Origin: Rhizobium rhizogenes NBRC 13257
Lineage (GTDB): Bacteria; Pseudomonadota; Alphaproteobacteria; Rhizobiales; Rhizobiaceae
Assembly: GCF_000696095.1 (NCBI RefSeq)
Contig: NZ_BAYX01000010.1
Coordinates: 1 to 64,000 of the forward strand
DNA length: 64,000 nt
Direction: 5' to 3'
Positions 1 through 8,289 of this stretch are shown here, piece by piece. Positions within the stretch are counted from its first letter, which is position 1. Each line of letters opens with the position of its first letter. The notes beneath the pieces were generated by a model, which saw only the letters and a program-made list of their open reading frames with translations, ran no database searches and was not told where the DNA came from. Position numbers and translations under genes: made by a program.

Positions 1-527
1 CCGAACAGAACGTTGCCGGTTGCGCCGGAGTCGAACGCGTAGGACGTGGTGCTGACCGAAACGGTGCCGTTGGTGCCGCGGATGAAGGAGGAAACGACCG
101 AAGCGGAGTCGCCGCTGGCAGCCATGACCCAGTTCTCGCCGTTGAACGAAGCGGACTGTGCAACGCTCTTGAGCTGTGCCTGAAGCTGGCCGATTTCTTC
201 CTGAACGGACGACTTGTCAACCGAATCTTCCATGGCGGTGACAAGCTTGGACTTGATCTGGCTGACGATGTCGAGAGCGCTGGTGACGGCAGTGGTTGCC
301 GTGTCGACCTTGGCAGCACCGAGGCCGAGGGCGTCGGAAACGGCGCCGATGGCGCTATCGTCGGACTTCATCGAGGTGGCGATCGACCAATAGGCGGCGT
401 TGTCGGAAGCCTTGGAGATGCGCAGGCCGGACGAAACGGCGTTCTGCGTGCTTTCGAGATTGCTGTTGATGCCGCGCAGCGTCTGGAGAGCGGCTGTTGC
501 TGCATTGTTGGTAAGAATGCTCGTCAT
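1..527 (-). CDS. flaB: Flagellin (3' part missing at window edge)
   Basis: The reading frame starts with ATG at 527 and runs leftward off the window, so about 175 N-terminal residues are visible. The product opens MTSILTNNAATAALQTL, the D0/D1 coiled region typical of rhizobial flagellins, and is closely related to the complete flagellin at 785-1690. It is an extracellular filament subunit exported by the flagellar type III apparatus. The segment 1-158 is nearly identical to 1164-1321, while the 5' part of the gene differs more. The gene follows a rho-independent terminator, so it is probably transcribed alone from its own promoter. The symbol is inferred from gene order in related rhizobia; the family call is secure. 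Confidence 0.9.
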   Translation of the reverse strand, partial: MTSILTNNAATAALQTLRGINSNLESTQNAVSSGLRISKASDNAAYWSIATSMKSDDSAIGAVSDALGLGAAKVDTATTAVTSALDIVSQIKSKLVTAMEDSVDKSSVQEEIGQLQAQLKSVAQSASFNGENWVMAASGDSASVVSSFIRGTNGTVSVSTTSYAFDSGATGNVLF

Positions 528-559
528 AGTATTTGCCCCTTTGGCAGTGGTTAAATAAG

Positions 560-619
560 GGACATTCCGGACCTAAAAACCGGTAACGGCATTCAGCATC
601 ATGCCTGTTAACCCCATTT
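560..619 (-). promoter_or_regulatory. Flagellin promoter/leader module (copy 1)
   Basis: Read on the minus strand, this stretch carries AAATGGGG, then GCATGA seven bases later, then a pair of CCGG boxes (567-570 and 580-583) followed by ATGTCC, 33 bp before the flagellin ATG. The same blocks in the same order and at nearly the same spacing precede the second flagellin at 1724-1785. I infer a shared promoter plus 5' leader. Which block is bound by RNA polymerase or a regulator cannot be told from sequence. Confidence 0.55.
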
Positions 620-701
620 GGTTATGGTTAACTCGCCGTTTCAATGGCTCTAGAAAACAGCAATATAGTTAAGAAAATCTGAACCATGAAACAGCAAAAA
701 A

Positions 702-735
702 TATAAAAAAAACCGCGCCTTAGACAGGCGCGGTT
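702..735 (-). terminator. Rho-independent terminator of flagellin flaA
   Basis: A perfect 10-bp inverted repeat, AACCGCGCCT (711-720) and AGGCGCGGTT (726-735) with loop TAGAC, is followed on the minus strand by a run of T. It lies about 50 bp downstream of the flagellin stop at 785, which separates the two flagellin genes into single-gene transcripts. Confidence 0.9.
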
Positions 736-784
736 AACTCATTGTTTAGGAATTTCGGCTGGCGTGGAGCGCCAGTCCTACTTC

Positions 785-1690
785 TTAACGGAAGAGCGAC
801 AGGATCGACTGGGTCGAAGAGTTGGCGATCGAGAGCGACTGGATGGCCAGCTGCTGCTGCGTCTGCAGAGCGGAAAGCTTGCTGGATTCTTCTTCCATGT
901 CTGCATCGACCAGCTTGCCAACGCCCGACTGGATCGAGTCGGAAAGCGAGGAAGCAAAGCTCGTCTGCAGGTCGATACGGCTGGAGATCGAACCAAGCTT
1001 CGAACCCATGCTGGTCAACGAGTTCAGAGCGGTCTGAACCATGTCGAGAGCGCTGGAGATCTGGCCCGTGGTCATGCTGGAGATATCCAGGCTGAAGACC
1101 GAGTAGGAGCCGGACACAGTACCGAGAATGCCCGAAGCCGTGTCGATCGTGCCGGAGTTCGAGCCGAACAGAACGTTGCCGGTTGCGCCGGTGTCGAACG
1201 CGTAGGACGTGGTGCTGACCGAAACGGTGCCGTTGGTGCCGCGGATGAACGAGGAAACGACCGAAGCGGAGTCGCCGCTGGCAGCCATGACCCAGTTCTC
1301 GCCGTTGAACGAAGCGGACTGAGCGACGCTCTGGAGCTGTGCCTGAAGCTGGCCGATTTCTTCCTGAACCGCGTCCTTGTCGACCGAACCTTCCATGGCG
1401 GTGACAAGCTTGTCCTTGATCTGGCCGACGACGTCGATGGCGCTGGTGACAGCGGTCGATGCGGTGTCGACCTTGGCAGCGCCGAGGCCGAGGGCGTCGG
1501 ACACGGCACCGAGAGCACTGTCGTCAGACTTCATCGAAGTCGAAATCGACCAATAGGCGGCGTTGTCGGAAGCCTTGGAGATGCGCAGGCCGGACGAAAC
1601 GGCGTTCTGCGTGTCCTGCAGGTTGCTGCTGATGCCCTTCAACGTCTGGAGGGCGGCCATAGCGGAATTGTTGGTGATAATGCTGGTCAT
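785..1690 (-). CDS. flaA: Flagellin, complete
   Basis: This is a 301-residue flagellin. An in-frame extension upstream is possible, but the conserved flagellin start MTSIITNNSAMAALQTL begins at the ATG at 1690, so that start was chosen. Conserved N- and C-terminal coiled D0/D1 segments flank a short variable centre, and the protein ends SILSLFR. The short length, without large D2/D3 domains, is usual for Rhizobiales complex flagella built from several related subunits. Neighbours are a second flagellin on the left and a divergent glycosyltransferase on the right. The symbol is assigned by position next to fliP as in S. meliloti; the family call is secure. Confidence 0.93.
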   Translation of the reverse strand: MTSIITNNSAMAALQTLKGISSNLQDTQNAVSSGLRISKASDNAAYWSISTSMKSDDSALGAVSDALGLGAAKVDTASTAVTSAIDVVGQIKDKLVTAMEGSVDKDAVQEEIGQLQAQLQSVAQSASFNGENWVMAASGDSASVVSSFIRGTNGTVSVSTTSYAFDTGATGNVLFGSNSGTIDTASGILGTVSGSYSVFSLDISSMTTGQISSALDMVQTALNSLTSMGSKLGSISSRIDLQTSFASSLSDSIQSGVGKLVDADMEEESSKLSALQTQQQLAIQSLSIANSSTQSILSLFR

Positions 1691-1723
1691 AAGTGTGTCC
1701 CCGAAAACTGAATACAAAAAGGA

Positions 1724-1785
1724 GGACATACCGGACTTCAAATACCGGCGATGACGGAGTGGCTTCATGCTCCTCGGCCCCATTT
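1724..1785 (-). promoter_or_regulatory. Flagellin promoter/leader module (copy 2)
   Basis: On the minus strand this has AAATGGGG (1778-1785), GCATGA seven bases further, CCGG boxes at 1745-1748 and 1731-1734, and ATGTCC at 1724-1729, ending 33 bp before the ATG at 1690. It matches copy 1 at 560-619 in order and spacing. A 6-bp inverted repeat GGCCCC/GGGGCC overlaps its upstream edge. The rest of the 1691-2023 gap shows nothing else I can name; it must also hold the promoter of the divergent glycosyltransferase. Confidence 0.55.
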
Positions 1786-2023
1786 CCTAGGGGGCCAAAC
1801 CCGTCATGTCACGAGTAAGCTCGCATCCATTACTTGCGAATTCCTTAAATCCGGGGGACGCGGCAACGGATGTCCTCAACGTAGCTAACAGTGCGTAAAC
1901 GAGCGGTTCAACCGCCGCTTCGGTTTCAGGCAAGCTACGCGCGCGATGATCCGGCGAATCCATGATGACGGTCCCCGGCCTCCAGCCGGTGCCTGTTCAA
2001 CATTTCGCTCGGAGTTCTCGCTC

Positions 2024-3967
2024 GTGACTATGAAAAACGCCTTTGTGACAGCCTCCAATCTCTACCAAAAGGGGCAGTATACGCGCGCGCTCGAAACGTT
2101 GAACGAGCTGCTCAACAGCGATACTTCACCGAAGACCTACGCGCTGCTGGCAAAGACGCTGCTCAAGCTCGGCTTCAAATCGGACGCCGCGAAAGCTTAT
2201 GAACTGGCGGGCCGGCAAAAGCCCCATCGTGAGGACTATCTGCGCGAAGCCCTGCTGCTTCATGCCGATTGCGGCAACGAGGACCAGGCGCTGTCGATCG
2301 GCAGCCTGATCCTGCCGCTGGCCTTCAAGGATCCGGAGCTCGCCTATGCCCTCGTCCGCATTTTCCTGGGCCGCCAGCAAAAGGAACTGCTGACCGGTTT
2401 CAAGACCGTGCTGGTCGACGGACCCGAGCTCAGGCACCGGCTGCTGGCCGCGAAACTGCTGACCGACAACCTTTACGACGAAAGTAACCGGCACATCGTC
2501 GCGACGCTGTTCAAGAACCATCCCGATAACATCGTCTTCCGCACGCTTTACCTGATCTTCGCGCGCGAAGTGTCCGACCTCGCAATGGTCGACAAACACA
2601 TGGCGCCCATCAAGGCCTCGTTGGCCGCGGGCAATCTCGATCACGTCACGCCGGACAACCCCTTCTTCCACCTGCATTGGTGCGGTGACGAAGCGATCAA
2701 CAAATTCGCCATCCACGACACGCTACCGCTGCCCGCCGGGCATGCCGAGGCCCGCCGCAAGGCGCCGCATGCGTGGACAGACAAAATCCGCATCGGCTAT
2801 CTTTCCTCGGACTTCTGGCCAGGCCACGCAACCATGAAGCTTTTGCAGCGCATATTGGAGCTGCACGACCGGAACAGGTTCGAGATCACCCTCTTCGACC
2901 ATTCGTCGTTGACGTCGCAGCGAGAGGAAGAGTTCGATTATTCGAGATGGGGGGCGATGGTCGATATCCGCAGCCTCACCGATCAGGCGGCCGCCGAAGT
3001 CATTCGCGCCCGCGACATCGATATTCTCGTCGACCTCAAGGGACACACCAAAGACAGCCGCGCGCGCATCCTCAACCACATGGCCGCGCCGATCCAGACG
3101 TCATGGCTCGGTTTTCCCGGTTCCACCGTCAATATCGATCTCGACTACATCATCGGCGATCCCTACGTGCTGCCGGAACAATCCAAGCCGCATTTTCACG
3201 AGAAGTTCTGCCGGCTGCCCGAAAGCTATCAGGCAAACGACCCGATCTACCGTCCGAAGCCGCGACCGACGACCCGCGCTCAGCACGGGCTGCCGGAAGA
3301 CGCCTTCGTCTTCGCCTCGTTCAACGGCAACCGCAAGATCACCTCGCAGATGGTCGACGTCTGGTGCAATATCCTGAAGCGCACCAAGAACAGCGTGCTC
3401 TGGCTGCTGTGCAACGGCCCGCGCGCCGAGGCCAATCTCTGGGCCCGCCTGGAGGCGCGCGGCGTCAACCGCAAGCGCGTCGTCTTCACCACCCGTATTC
3501 GCTATGAAGATCACATCGACCGCCAGCAGCTCGCCGATCTCGGTCTCGACACCTTCCCGGTCAACGGCCATACGACGACCTCAGAGCAGCTTTGGGGCGG
3601 CCTGCCGGTATTGACGATGAAGGGCACGAACTTCGCCTCGCGCGTCAGCGAAAGCCTGCTCAACGCCATCGGCGTGCCGGAACTGGTCGCCGCCGATGTC
3701 CAGGCTTATGAGAACATGGCCGTGGAATTTGCCGGAGAGCCGGAGCGCGTCGCCAGGCTCAAGGACGTGCTGGCCGCCAACCGCTACATCAAGCCGCTCT
3801 TCGACGCCGAACGCTTCACCAGCCACCTGGAGACGGCATATGCGATGATGGTCGAGCGCGCGAAGCAAGGTCTCGCTCCTGATCACATGGATGTGCCGGC
3901 GCTGCCCATACGCACCGAGCCGTTCCTGGCCGAAGATGGGAATGCGGCGGCGATCGCCGCAGAATAG
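2024..3967 (+). CDS. TPR-containing GT41 (OGT/SPINDLY-like) glycosyltransferase
   Basis: The 647-residue product combines N-terminal tetratricopeptide-like helices (about residues 5-75, with LYQKGQYTRALETLNELL) and a C-terminal glycosyltransferase 41 domain. That domain shows the family landmarks GYLSSDFWPGHA, APIQTSWLGFPGST and GHTTTSEQLWGGLPVLT, and then FASRVSESLL. Members transfer a sugar, often GlcNAc, from a nucleotide sugar to Ser/Thr of proteins. Position beside the flagellin genes suggests, by inference only, that flagellin is the acceptor. GTG at 2024 was chosen because GGAG lies nine bases upstream; ATG at 2030 is the alternative. The family assignment is firm and the substrate is not. 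Confidence 0.8.
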   Translation: MTMKNAFVTASNLYQKGQYTRALETLNELLNSDTSPKTYALLAKTLLKLGFKSDAAKAYELAGRQKPHREDYLREALLLHADCGNEDQALSIGSLILPLAFKDPELAYALVRIFLGRQQKELLTGFKTVLVDGPELRHRLLAAKLLTDNLYDESNRHIVATLFKNHPDNIVFRTLYLIFAREVSDLAMVDKHMAPIKASLAAGNLDHVTPDNPFFHLHWCGDEAINKFAIHDTLPLPAGHAEARRKAPHAWTDKIRIGYLSSDFWPGHATMKLLQRILELHDRNRFEITLFDHSSLTSQREEEFDYSRWGAMVDIRSLTDQAAAEVIRARDIDILVDLKGHTKDSRARILNHMAAPIQTSWLGFPGSTVNIDLDYIIGDPYVLPEQSKPHFHEKFCRLPESYQANDPIYRPKPRPTTRAQHGLPEDAFVFASFNGNRKITSQMVDVWCNILKRTKNSVLWLLCNGPRAEANLWARLEARGVNRKRVVFTTRIRYEDHIDRQQLADLGLDTFPVNGHTTTSEQLWGGLPVLTMKGTNFASRVSESLLNAIGVPELVAADVQAYENMAVEFAGEPERVARLKDVLAANRYIKPLFDAERFTSHLETAYAMMVERAKQGLAPDHMDVPALPIRTEPFLAEDGNAAAIAAE

Positions 3968-4035
3968 GACGGCAATACCGACAGGCGCGGCAGGGCGGTC
4001 AACCTCGGCCGTCGCCGTCACTATTCCGATGCTGG

Positions 4036-4431
4036 CTAAGTAAACTCCGGGGGAAAGATATGAGTCTTCACAAGCCAGGCGGCAAGATAAACGGCGCCGG
4101 TCGCTACGACGAGCACGCCTGCAATAAAGCCGAAAAATAAAAGGCTGGCACGCTTCCACGGCCTGCTTTGGTAGAGATAGATGGCCTGACCCAGTGGAGC
4201 GAACAGGACAGTCGTCAGCTTGGCGATGGGGGTGCGGCTACACCCACGCTCGTTAGCATCCGCAATTTGCCACCACGAAACCAACAGAATGTTGCCGACC
4301 ATCTGGACCAGATCGTTGGCCGTCATCCACCGTGGTGGGCTGTAAGGCCAGATCGCAGCATCAAGAAGCAAGCCAAAGGCGATAAACGCCAGCAATCCCA
4401 CATAGATCCAGTCGCGCGTCTTCATGCTCAT
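4036..4431 (-). CDS. Small multispanning membrane protein of unknown function
   Basis: About 131 residues with three or four hydrophobic segments: near residues 8-25 (IYVGLLAFIAFGLLLDAAIW), 40-55, a weaker one near 75, and 98-120. Between the first two lies a proline-rich loop. I recognise no family. TTG at 4440 and ATG at 4425 are alternative starts; ATG at 4431 was taken. It is convergent with the glycosyltransferase and sits downstream of fliP on the same strand, about 195 bp away, so it may or may not be part of the flagellar regulon. Confidence rests on hydrophobicity pattern and codon use only. Confidence 0.55.
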   Translation of the reverse strand: MSMKTRDWIYVGLLAFIAFGLLLDAAIWPYSPPRWMTANDLVQMVGNILLVSWWQIADANERGCSRTPIAKLTTVLFAPLGQAIYLYQSRPWKRASLLFFGFIAGVLVVATGAVYLAAWLVKTHIFPPEFT

Positions 4432-4626
4432 ATCTCGCAACGATAGATGTCATGAGATCGATACACGCGATCCGTCGCGCTTGCCAAGCATCTATTCCGG
4501 GTCAAGGAGACTGGGCATGTCGTCTCTTTTGCACCATAGCCAATTTGCGTCTGCCGAAGTCAATCCGGGCTGCAGTGTCGGCTATGAACGCAAGCCTGGC
4601 GATCCAGGTAAAGTTCCGTCCGCAGA

Positions 4627-5385
4627 TTAGTGGAAAGAACGTACGAGACTGCCGACCAATAGGTTCCAGCCATCGATCAGCACGAAGAACAGGATCTTGA
4701 AGGGCAACGAGATCGATGTCGGCGGCAGCATCATCATGCCCATCGCCATGACGATGGTCGAGACGATCAGGTCGATGACCAGGAACGGCAGCACGACCAG
4801 AAAGCCGATTTCAAAGCCGCGGCGGATCTCCGAGATCATGAAGGCCGGGATCAGGACGCGATAGTCGATCTTGTTGTCGATCACCACCGTCTGCCCGCGC
4901 TCCTGTGCCAGGTCGACGAAGAGCTTGATGTCCTTGTCACGCGTGTTGTTTGCCATGAAGGTGCGGAAAGGCTCGGCGATACGCATAACCGCATCCGCCT
5001 CAGAGATCTGATTGGCCAGCAGCGGCTGCGCCCCATCTTTCCAGGCCTGATCGAAGGTCGGCGACATGACATAGAAGGTCATGAACAGCGCCAGGCTGAG
5101 CAGGATCATGTTCGACGGGGTGGTTGCAAGGCCCATGCCCGAGCGCAGGATCGAAAACGCGATGATGAAGCGCGGAAAGCTCGTCACCATAATGAGGATG
5201 CCGGGCGCGATCGACAGGATGGTCAACAGCCCGAAGGTGCGGATAATCCAGGCCGCGACCGATCCGTTCACCGGGGTGTTCAGGAGATCCGTCGGAATCT
5301 GTTGCGACAATTGCTGCGCCATCGCCAGTTCAGGCGACAATATAGCAAATACTAATGTAGATAAAATAAGTAATAATCGAATCAT
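4627..5385 (-). CDS. fliP: Flagellar type III export gate protein FliP
   Basis: 252 residues. FliP forms the core of the FliP/FliQ/FliR export gate in the inner membrane. The N-terminus looks like a cleavable signal peptide (to about residue 23, LAMAQQ). Family landmarks follow: SFPRFIIAFSILR, the extracytoplasmic loop, and the C-terminal pair of membrane helices with MMMLPPTSISLPFKILFF. Its ATG overlaps the fliL stop by four bases, indicating translational coupling. It is the last gene of the long leftward flagellar operon. fliQ and fliR are not in this window. Confidence 0.96.
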   Translation of the reverse strand: MIRLLLILSTLVFAILSPELAMAQQLSQQIPTDLLNTPVNGSVAAWIIRTFGLLTILSIAPGILIMVTSFPRFIIAFSILRSGMGLATTPSNMILLSLALFMTFYVMSPTFDQAWKDGAQPLLANQISEADAVMRIAEPFRTFMANNTRDKDIKLFVDLAQERGQTVVIDNKIDYRVLIPAFMISEIRRGFEIGFLVVLPFLVIDLIVSTIVMAMGMMMLPPTSISLPFKILFFVLIDGWNLLVGSLVRSFH

Positions 5386-5876
5386 TCGATCACGAAAGTC
5401 CTGAACATGACTTTCGATACGCGTCCTTCGGAGCGCAGGTCAACACGTTCCTGAAGGTCATCCCGAAGATATTGCAGCCCGCGAGGACCTTCGATCTGTT
5501 GCAGCGAGACGGTGCGGACATAGGCGAGCACATCTTCATGGATCGCCTGGGCAAGCTGCGCGTCCGGCTGGCCCTTGAACACCAGCGCGATTTCCAGCCT
5601 GATCCAGTTTTGCGAGGGATAGCCGAGATTGGTGATGATCGGATCGAGCTGGACGATATTGCTCGATTCCAGCGGGGCTATCGCCTGCTTTTCGTCGCCG
5701 GTCGTCTGTGTGGCGGCCTGCACGGCAGCCGTCGCCGCCTTGATCTTCGGCGCGACTATGGTGCCGAGAAACCAACCGCCGCCGCCGCCGAGAACCGTCA
5801 GGGCGAGCAGTCCGACGATGGTCATGACCAGCGGCGATCCCTTGCTGTTTGCCGATGCGTCTGCGGCTTCTGCCAT
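5382..5876 (-). CDS. fliL: Flagellar basal body-associated protein FliL
   Basis: 164 residues with a short cytoplasmic N-terminus, one membrane helix at about residues 18-38, a Ala/Thr-rich linker, and a periplasmic C-terminal domain containing LDPIITNLG and ending FRTFVIE, as in FliL. FliL surrounds the stator and supports torque and stator stability. It overlaps fliP by four bases, and 45 bp separate it from flgH upstream. Confidence 0.93.
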   Translation of the reverse strand: MAEAADASANSKGSPLVMTIVGLLALTVLGGGGGWFLGTIVAPKIKAATAAVQAATQTTGDEKQAIAPLESSNIVQLDPIITNLGYPSQNWIRLEIALVFKGQPDAQLAQAIHEDVLAYVRTVSLQQIEGPRGLQYLRDDLQERVDLRSEGRVSKVMFRTFVIE

Positions 5877-5921
5877 GTCTGTTACCCGCCCGTTCCAAAA
5901 ATGTCGTATACTGTCTGACCG

Positions 5922-6638
5922 TCAGAGCGGCGACAGCAGATCGACCGCCTGCTGTCCGACCGGCGGCTGCTGAATTTCCGTCAGGCGGCCACGGCCGCCA
6001 TAGGAGATGCGCGCCTCGGCGATCTTGTCGTAGGAAATCGTGTTGTCCGCGGTGACGTCCTGCGGCCGCACGATACCGGCGACATTGAGAATGCGGATTT
6101 CCTGGTTCATGCGGACTTCCTGCGAGCCGCTGATCATCAGGTTGCCGTTCTCGAGAATGCCGGTCACGACGGCAGCCACCAGCAGGTTGATCTGCTCGGA
6201 GCGTTGCATCTTGCCCTTGCTGTCGGTGCTGGTATCGGAGCCCGAGGTTGCGTCGGCGTTGGTGGCGGGCTTCCAGCCGAAAATCTTGGCCGAAATATCC
6301 CAGTTCATGTCGCTCTTGTTCGTGCGATTGCGATTGGTCTCGTTGTCCCAATTCGCCTTGTCATTGATCTGGATCGTGACGGTCAGAATGTCACCGACGT
6401 TCAGCGCGCGCGCGTCCTTGAAAAGGGCGGCCTGCGAATCGTTCCAGAGCGAATAGCCCTGCGCGACCTGATGCGGCCGCTTCGGATATTGCGACATCTG
6501 CGGCGTCTGCGCATATTGCAGGCCGCTGCCGATGGGGCTCATCGCGGGTGCCCGGCCGAGTTCCTTGAGAGCCTGCGGCGATTGGCAGCCGGCGAGGACG
6601 GCGACGATCGCGCAGGTGGCCGTAAGACGCATGTTCAT
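5922..6638 (-). CDS. flgH: Flagellar L-ring lipoprotein FlgH
   Basis: 238 residues with a lipoprotein signal peptide ending in the lipobox LAGC, with the lipidated Cys at residue 18. The body carries FlgH hallmarks: LFKDARALNVGDILTV, LLVAAVVTGILENGNL and SGSQEVRMNQE, followed by GIVRPQDVTADNTI. FlgH assembles the outer-membrane ring around the rod with the FlgI P ring. The start overlaps the motE stop by four bases. It ends upstream of fliL in the same operon. Confidence 0.96.
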   Translation of the reverse strand: MNMRLTATCAIVAVLAGCQSPQALKELGRAPAMSPIGSGLQYAQTPQMSQYPKRPHQVAQGYSLWNDSQAALFKDARALNVGDILTVTIQINDKANWDNETNRNRTNKSDMNWDISAKIFGWKPATNADATSGSDTSTDSKGKMQRSEQINLLVAAVVTGILENGNLMISGSQEVRMNQEIRILNVAGIVRPQDVTADNTISYDKIAEARISYGGRGRLTEIQQPPVGQQAVDLLSPL

Positions 6639-7174
6639 GAAGGGTCCTTCGACTTCGATGTATTCGGATCAGACGCGCTGGCCATGATGTTAGTGACGGC
6701 TGCCGCCTTCTGCACATCCATCTCCGCCAAAACGAGACTCGCCTGGCGCGGCGAGAGTTTCATGATGATCGCCGCCGCTATGGTGACCTTGACGCCGTCA
6801 AGGCTCGCCGCCGCCGCATCGGGCTTCATGTTCTTATAGACGTCGACCAGACCGGTATCGGCACTCTTCAGGAAGTCGTCGCGGCGCTTCAGCCAGTCTT
6901 CATATTCCGCCTTGCGCTGATCCATGGTGGCGATACGCTGGTTGACGTCTGCCTGCAGCTTTTCAAGCTCCTGCTTTTGCAGAAGGTAGCGCTGGTCACG
7001 GGCCGGATCGGCAATATTAGTGCAAAACTGTCTGATCTCGTCCTGGCTGGATGCCGGATCGACGATCGGTTTCGGCGCTTCCTGCGCCGCCGCGGCGCAG
7101 ACGGACAACAGCAGGGCGGCCATGGCCGCAGAGCAGGAGTTCAACATCTTTCTGGCGATAGCGATCAAGATCAT
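6635..7174 (-). CDS. motE: Periplasmic motility protein MotE (MotC chaperone)
   Basis: 179 residues. A signal peptide (cleavage near AAAAQE) precedes a charged helical segment (residues 65-105, LLQKQELEKLQADVNQR) and an MgtE-N-like C-terminal domain with MKLSPRQASLVLAEMD. In S. meliloti, MotE is a dimeric periplasmic chaperone needed for folding of the stator-associated protein MotC. Cys51 fits the position expected for the intermolecular disulfide. The gene overlaps both flgI and flgH by four bases. motC itself is outside the window. Confidence 0.88.
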   Translation of the reverse strand: MILIAIARKMLNSCSAAMAALLLSVCAAAAQEAPKPIVDPASSQDEIRQFCTNIADPARDQRYLLQKQELEKLQADVNQRIATMDQRKAEYEDWLKRRDDFLKSADTGLVDVYKNMKPDAAAASLDGVKVTIAAAIIMKLSPRQASLVLAEMDVQKAAAVTNIMASASDPNTSKSKDPS

Positions 7175-8289
7175 TGCAGCACGAGCTCCGCTTGCAGGGC
7201 GCCGGCCGATTTGATGCCTTGCAGGATGGCGATAATGCCGTCCGGCTTGACGCCGATATTGTTCAGGCCGGAAACGAGGGTCTTCAGGTCAGGCCCCTGG
7301 AGCATCGCGACGCCGCCGCCGCTCTTGGTCGCCGTGATATCCGTCTGGTCCTGGATGGCCGTCTGGCCGTCGGAGAAGGGTTCCGGCTGGATGACCTGCG
7401 GATTTTCGCTGACCTGAACCGTCAGGGTGCCGTAGCTGACGGCGACCGGCGAGACGCGGACATCAGCGCCGATGACGATCGTTCCGGTGCGCTCGTTGAT
7501 GACGACCTTGGCCGGCGTGTCGGTCTGGACGGCGAGATTTTCGATATCTGCCATCAGCCGCGTCAGGTCCGCCATCTTCGGCTTGCTGATCGCAACCTCC
7601 TGCGAATCCTTCGCCTCGGCGATCGGTGCACCGAAGCGTGAGGTCGCCCAGGCGTTGACCGTGTCGGTAATGCGAACCGAGGTGGAAAAGTCCGGATTGC
7701 GCAATTGCAGGACGAGATTGACGGAATCCTTGAAGCGCGACGGCAGTTCGCGTTCGATGATGGCGCCGCCCGGCACGCGGCCGGCGGTGGTGGTGCCTTC
7801 AGTGACGCTGGCGGCCGCCCCTTGCGCCTGGAAACCCGAAACGATGACAGAGCCCTGCGCCACGGCATAGATTTGCCCGTCGGCGCCGCTGAGCGAGGTC
7901 ATGATCAGCGTGCCGCCACGAAGCGAGGTCGCGTCGCCAAGCGAACTGACCGTGACGTCGATGCGGCTGCCGGGACTGGCGAAGGGCGGCAGGTTGGCCG
8001 TGACCATCACTGCGGCGGTATTCTTGGCGGCGGACTGGCCGCCCTGCGTCGAAATGCCGAGATTCTGCAGCATCGCGCGCATGGACTGCTCGGTGAAGGG
8101 CGAAGACCGCAAGCCATCGCCGGACCCCTGCAGACCGACGATCAGGCCGTAGCCGATCAACTGGTTGTCGCGGCCGGCCTGCAGCGAGGCGATATCCTTG
8201 ATGCGCGATTGCATCGCAAGCGCCGGATCAGAGACGATCAGGCTGGGCAATGCCATCAGAACCGCAAGAAAAAGACGAAGGCTTCTCAT
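7171..8289 (-). CDS. flgI: Flagellar P-ring protein FlgI
   Basis: 372 residues with a signal peptide (to about residue 25, DPALA) and the FlgI signature IKDIASLQAGRDNQLIGYGL. Further landmarks are GLQGSGDGL, PPFASPGSRIDVTVSSLGDA and the C-terminal LVSGLNNIGVKPDGIIAILQ. FlgI polymerises in the periplasm around the rod within the peptidoglycan layer. It overlaps flgA upstream and motE downstream by four bases each. Confidence 0.97.
   Translation of the reverse strand: MRSLRLFLAVLMALPSLIVSDPALAMQSRIKDIASLQAGRDNQLIGYGLIVGLQGSGDGLRSSPFTEQSMRAMLQNLGISTQGGQSAAKNTAAVMVTANLPPFASPGSRIDVTVSSLGDATSLRGGTLIMTSLSGADGQIYAVAQGSVIVSGFQAQGAAASVTEGTTTAGRVPGGAIIERELPSRFKDSVNLVLQLRNPDFSTSVRITDTVNAWATSRFGAPIAEAKDSQEVAISKPKMADLTRLMADIENLAVQTDTPAKVVINERTGTIVIGADVRVSPVAVSYGTLTVQVSENPQVIQPEPFSDGQTAIQDQTDITATKSGGGVAMLQGPDLKTLVSGLNNIGVKPDGIIAILQGIKSAGALQAELVLQ

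Noticed and set aside
764..1711. Long open frame on the plus strand opposite the flagellin gene
   Set aside because: It is antisense to a clear flagellin, has no family features, and arises from the codon bias of the real gene.
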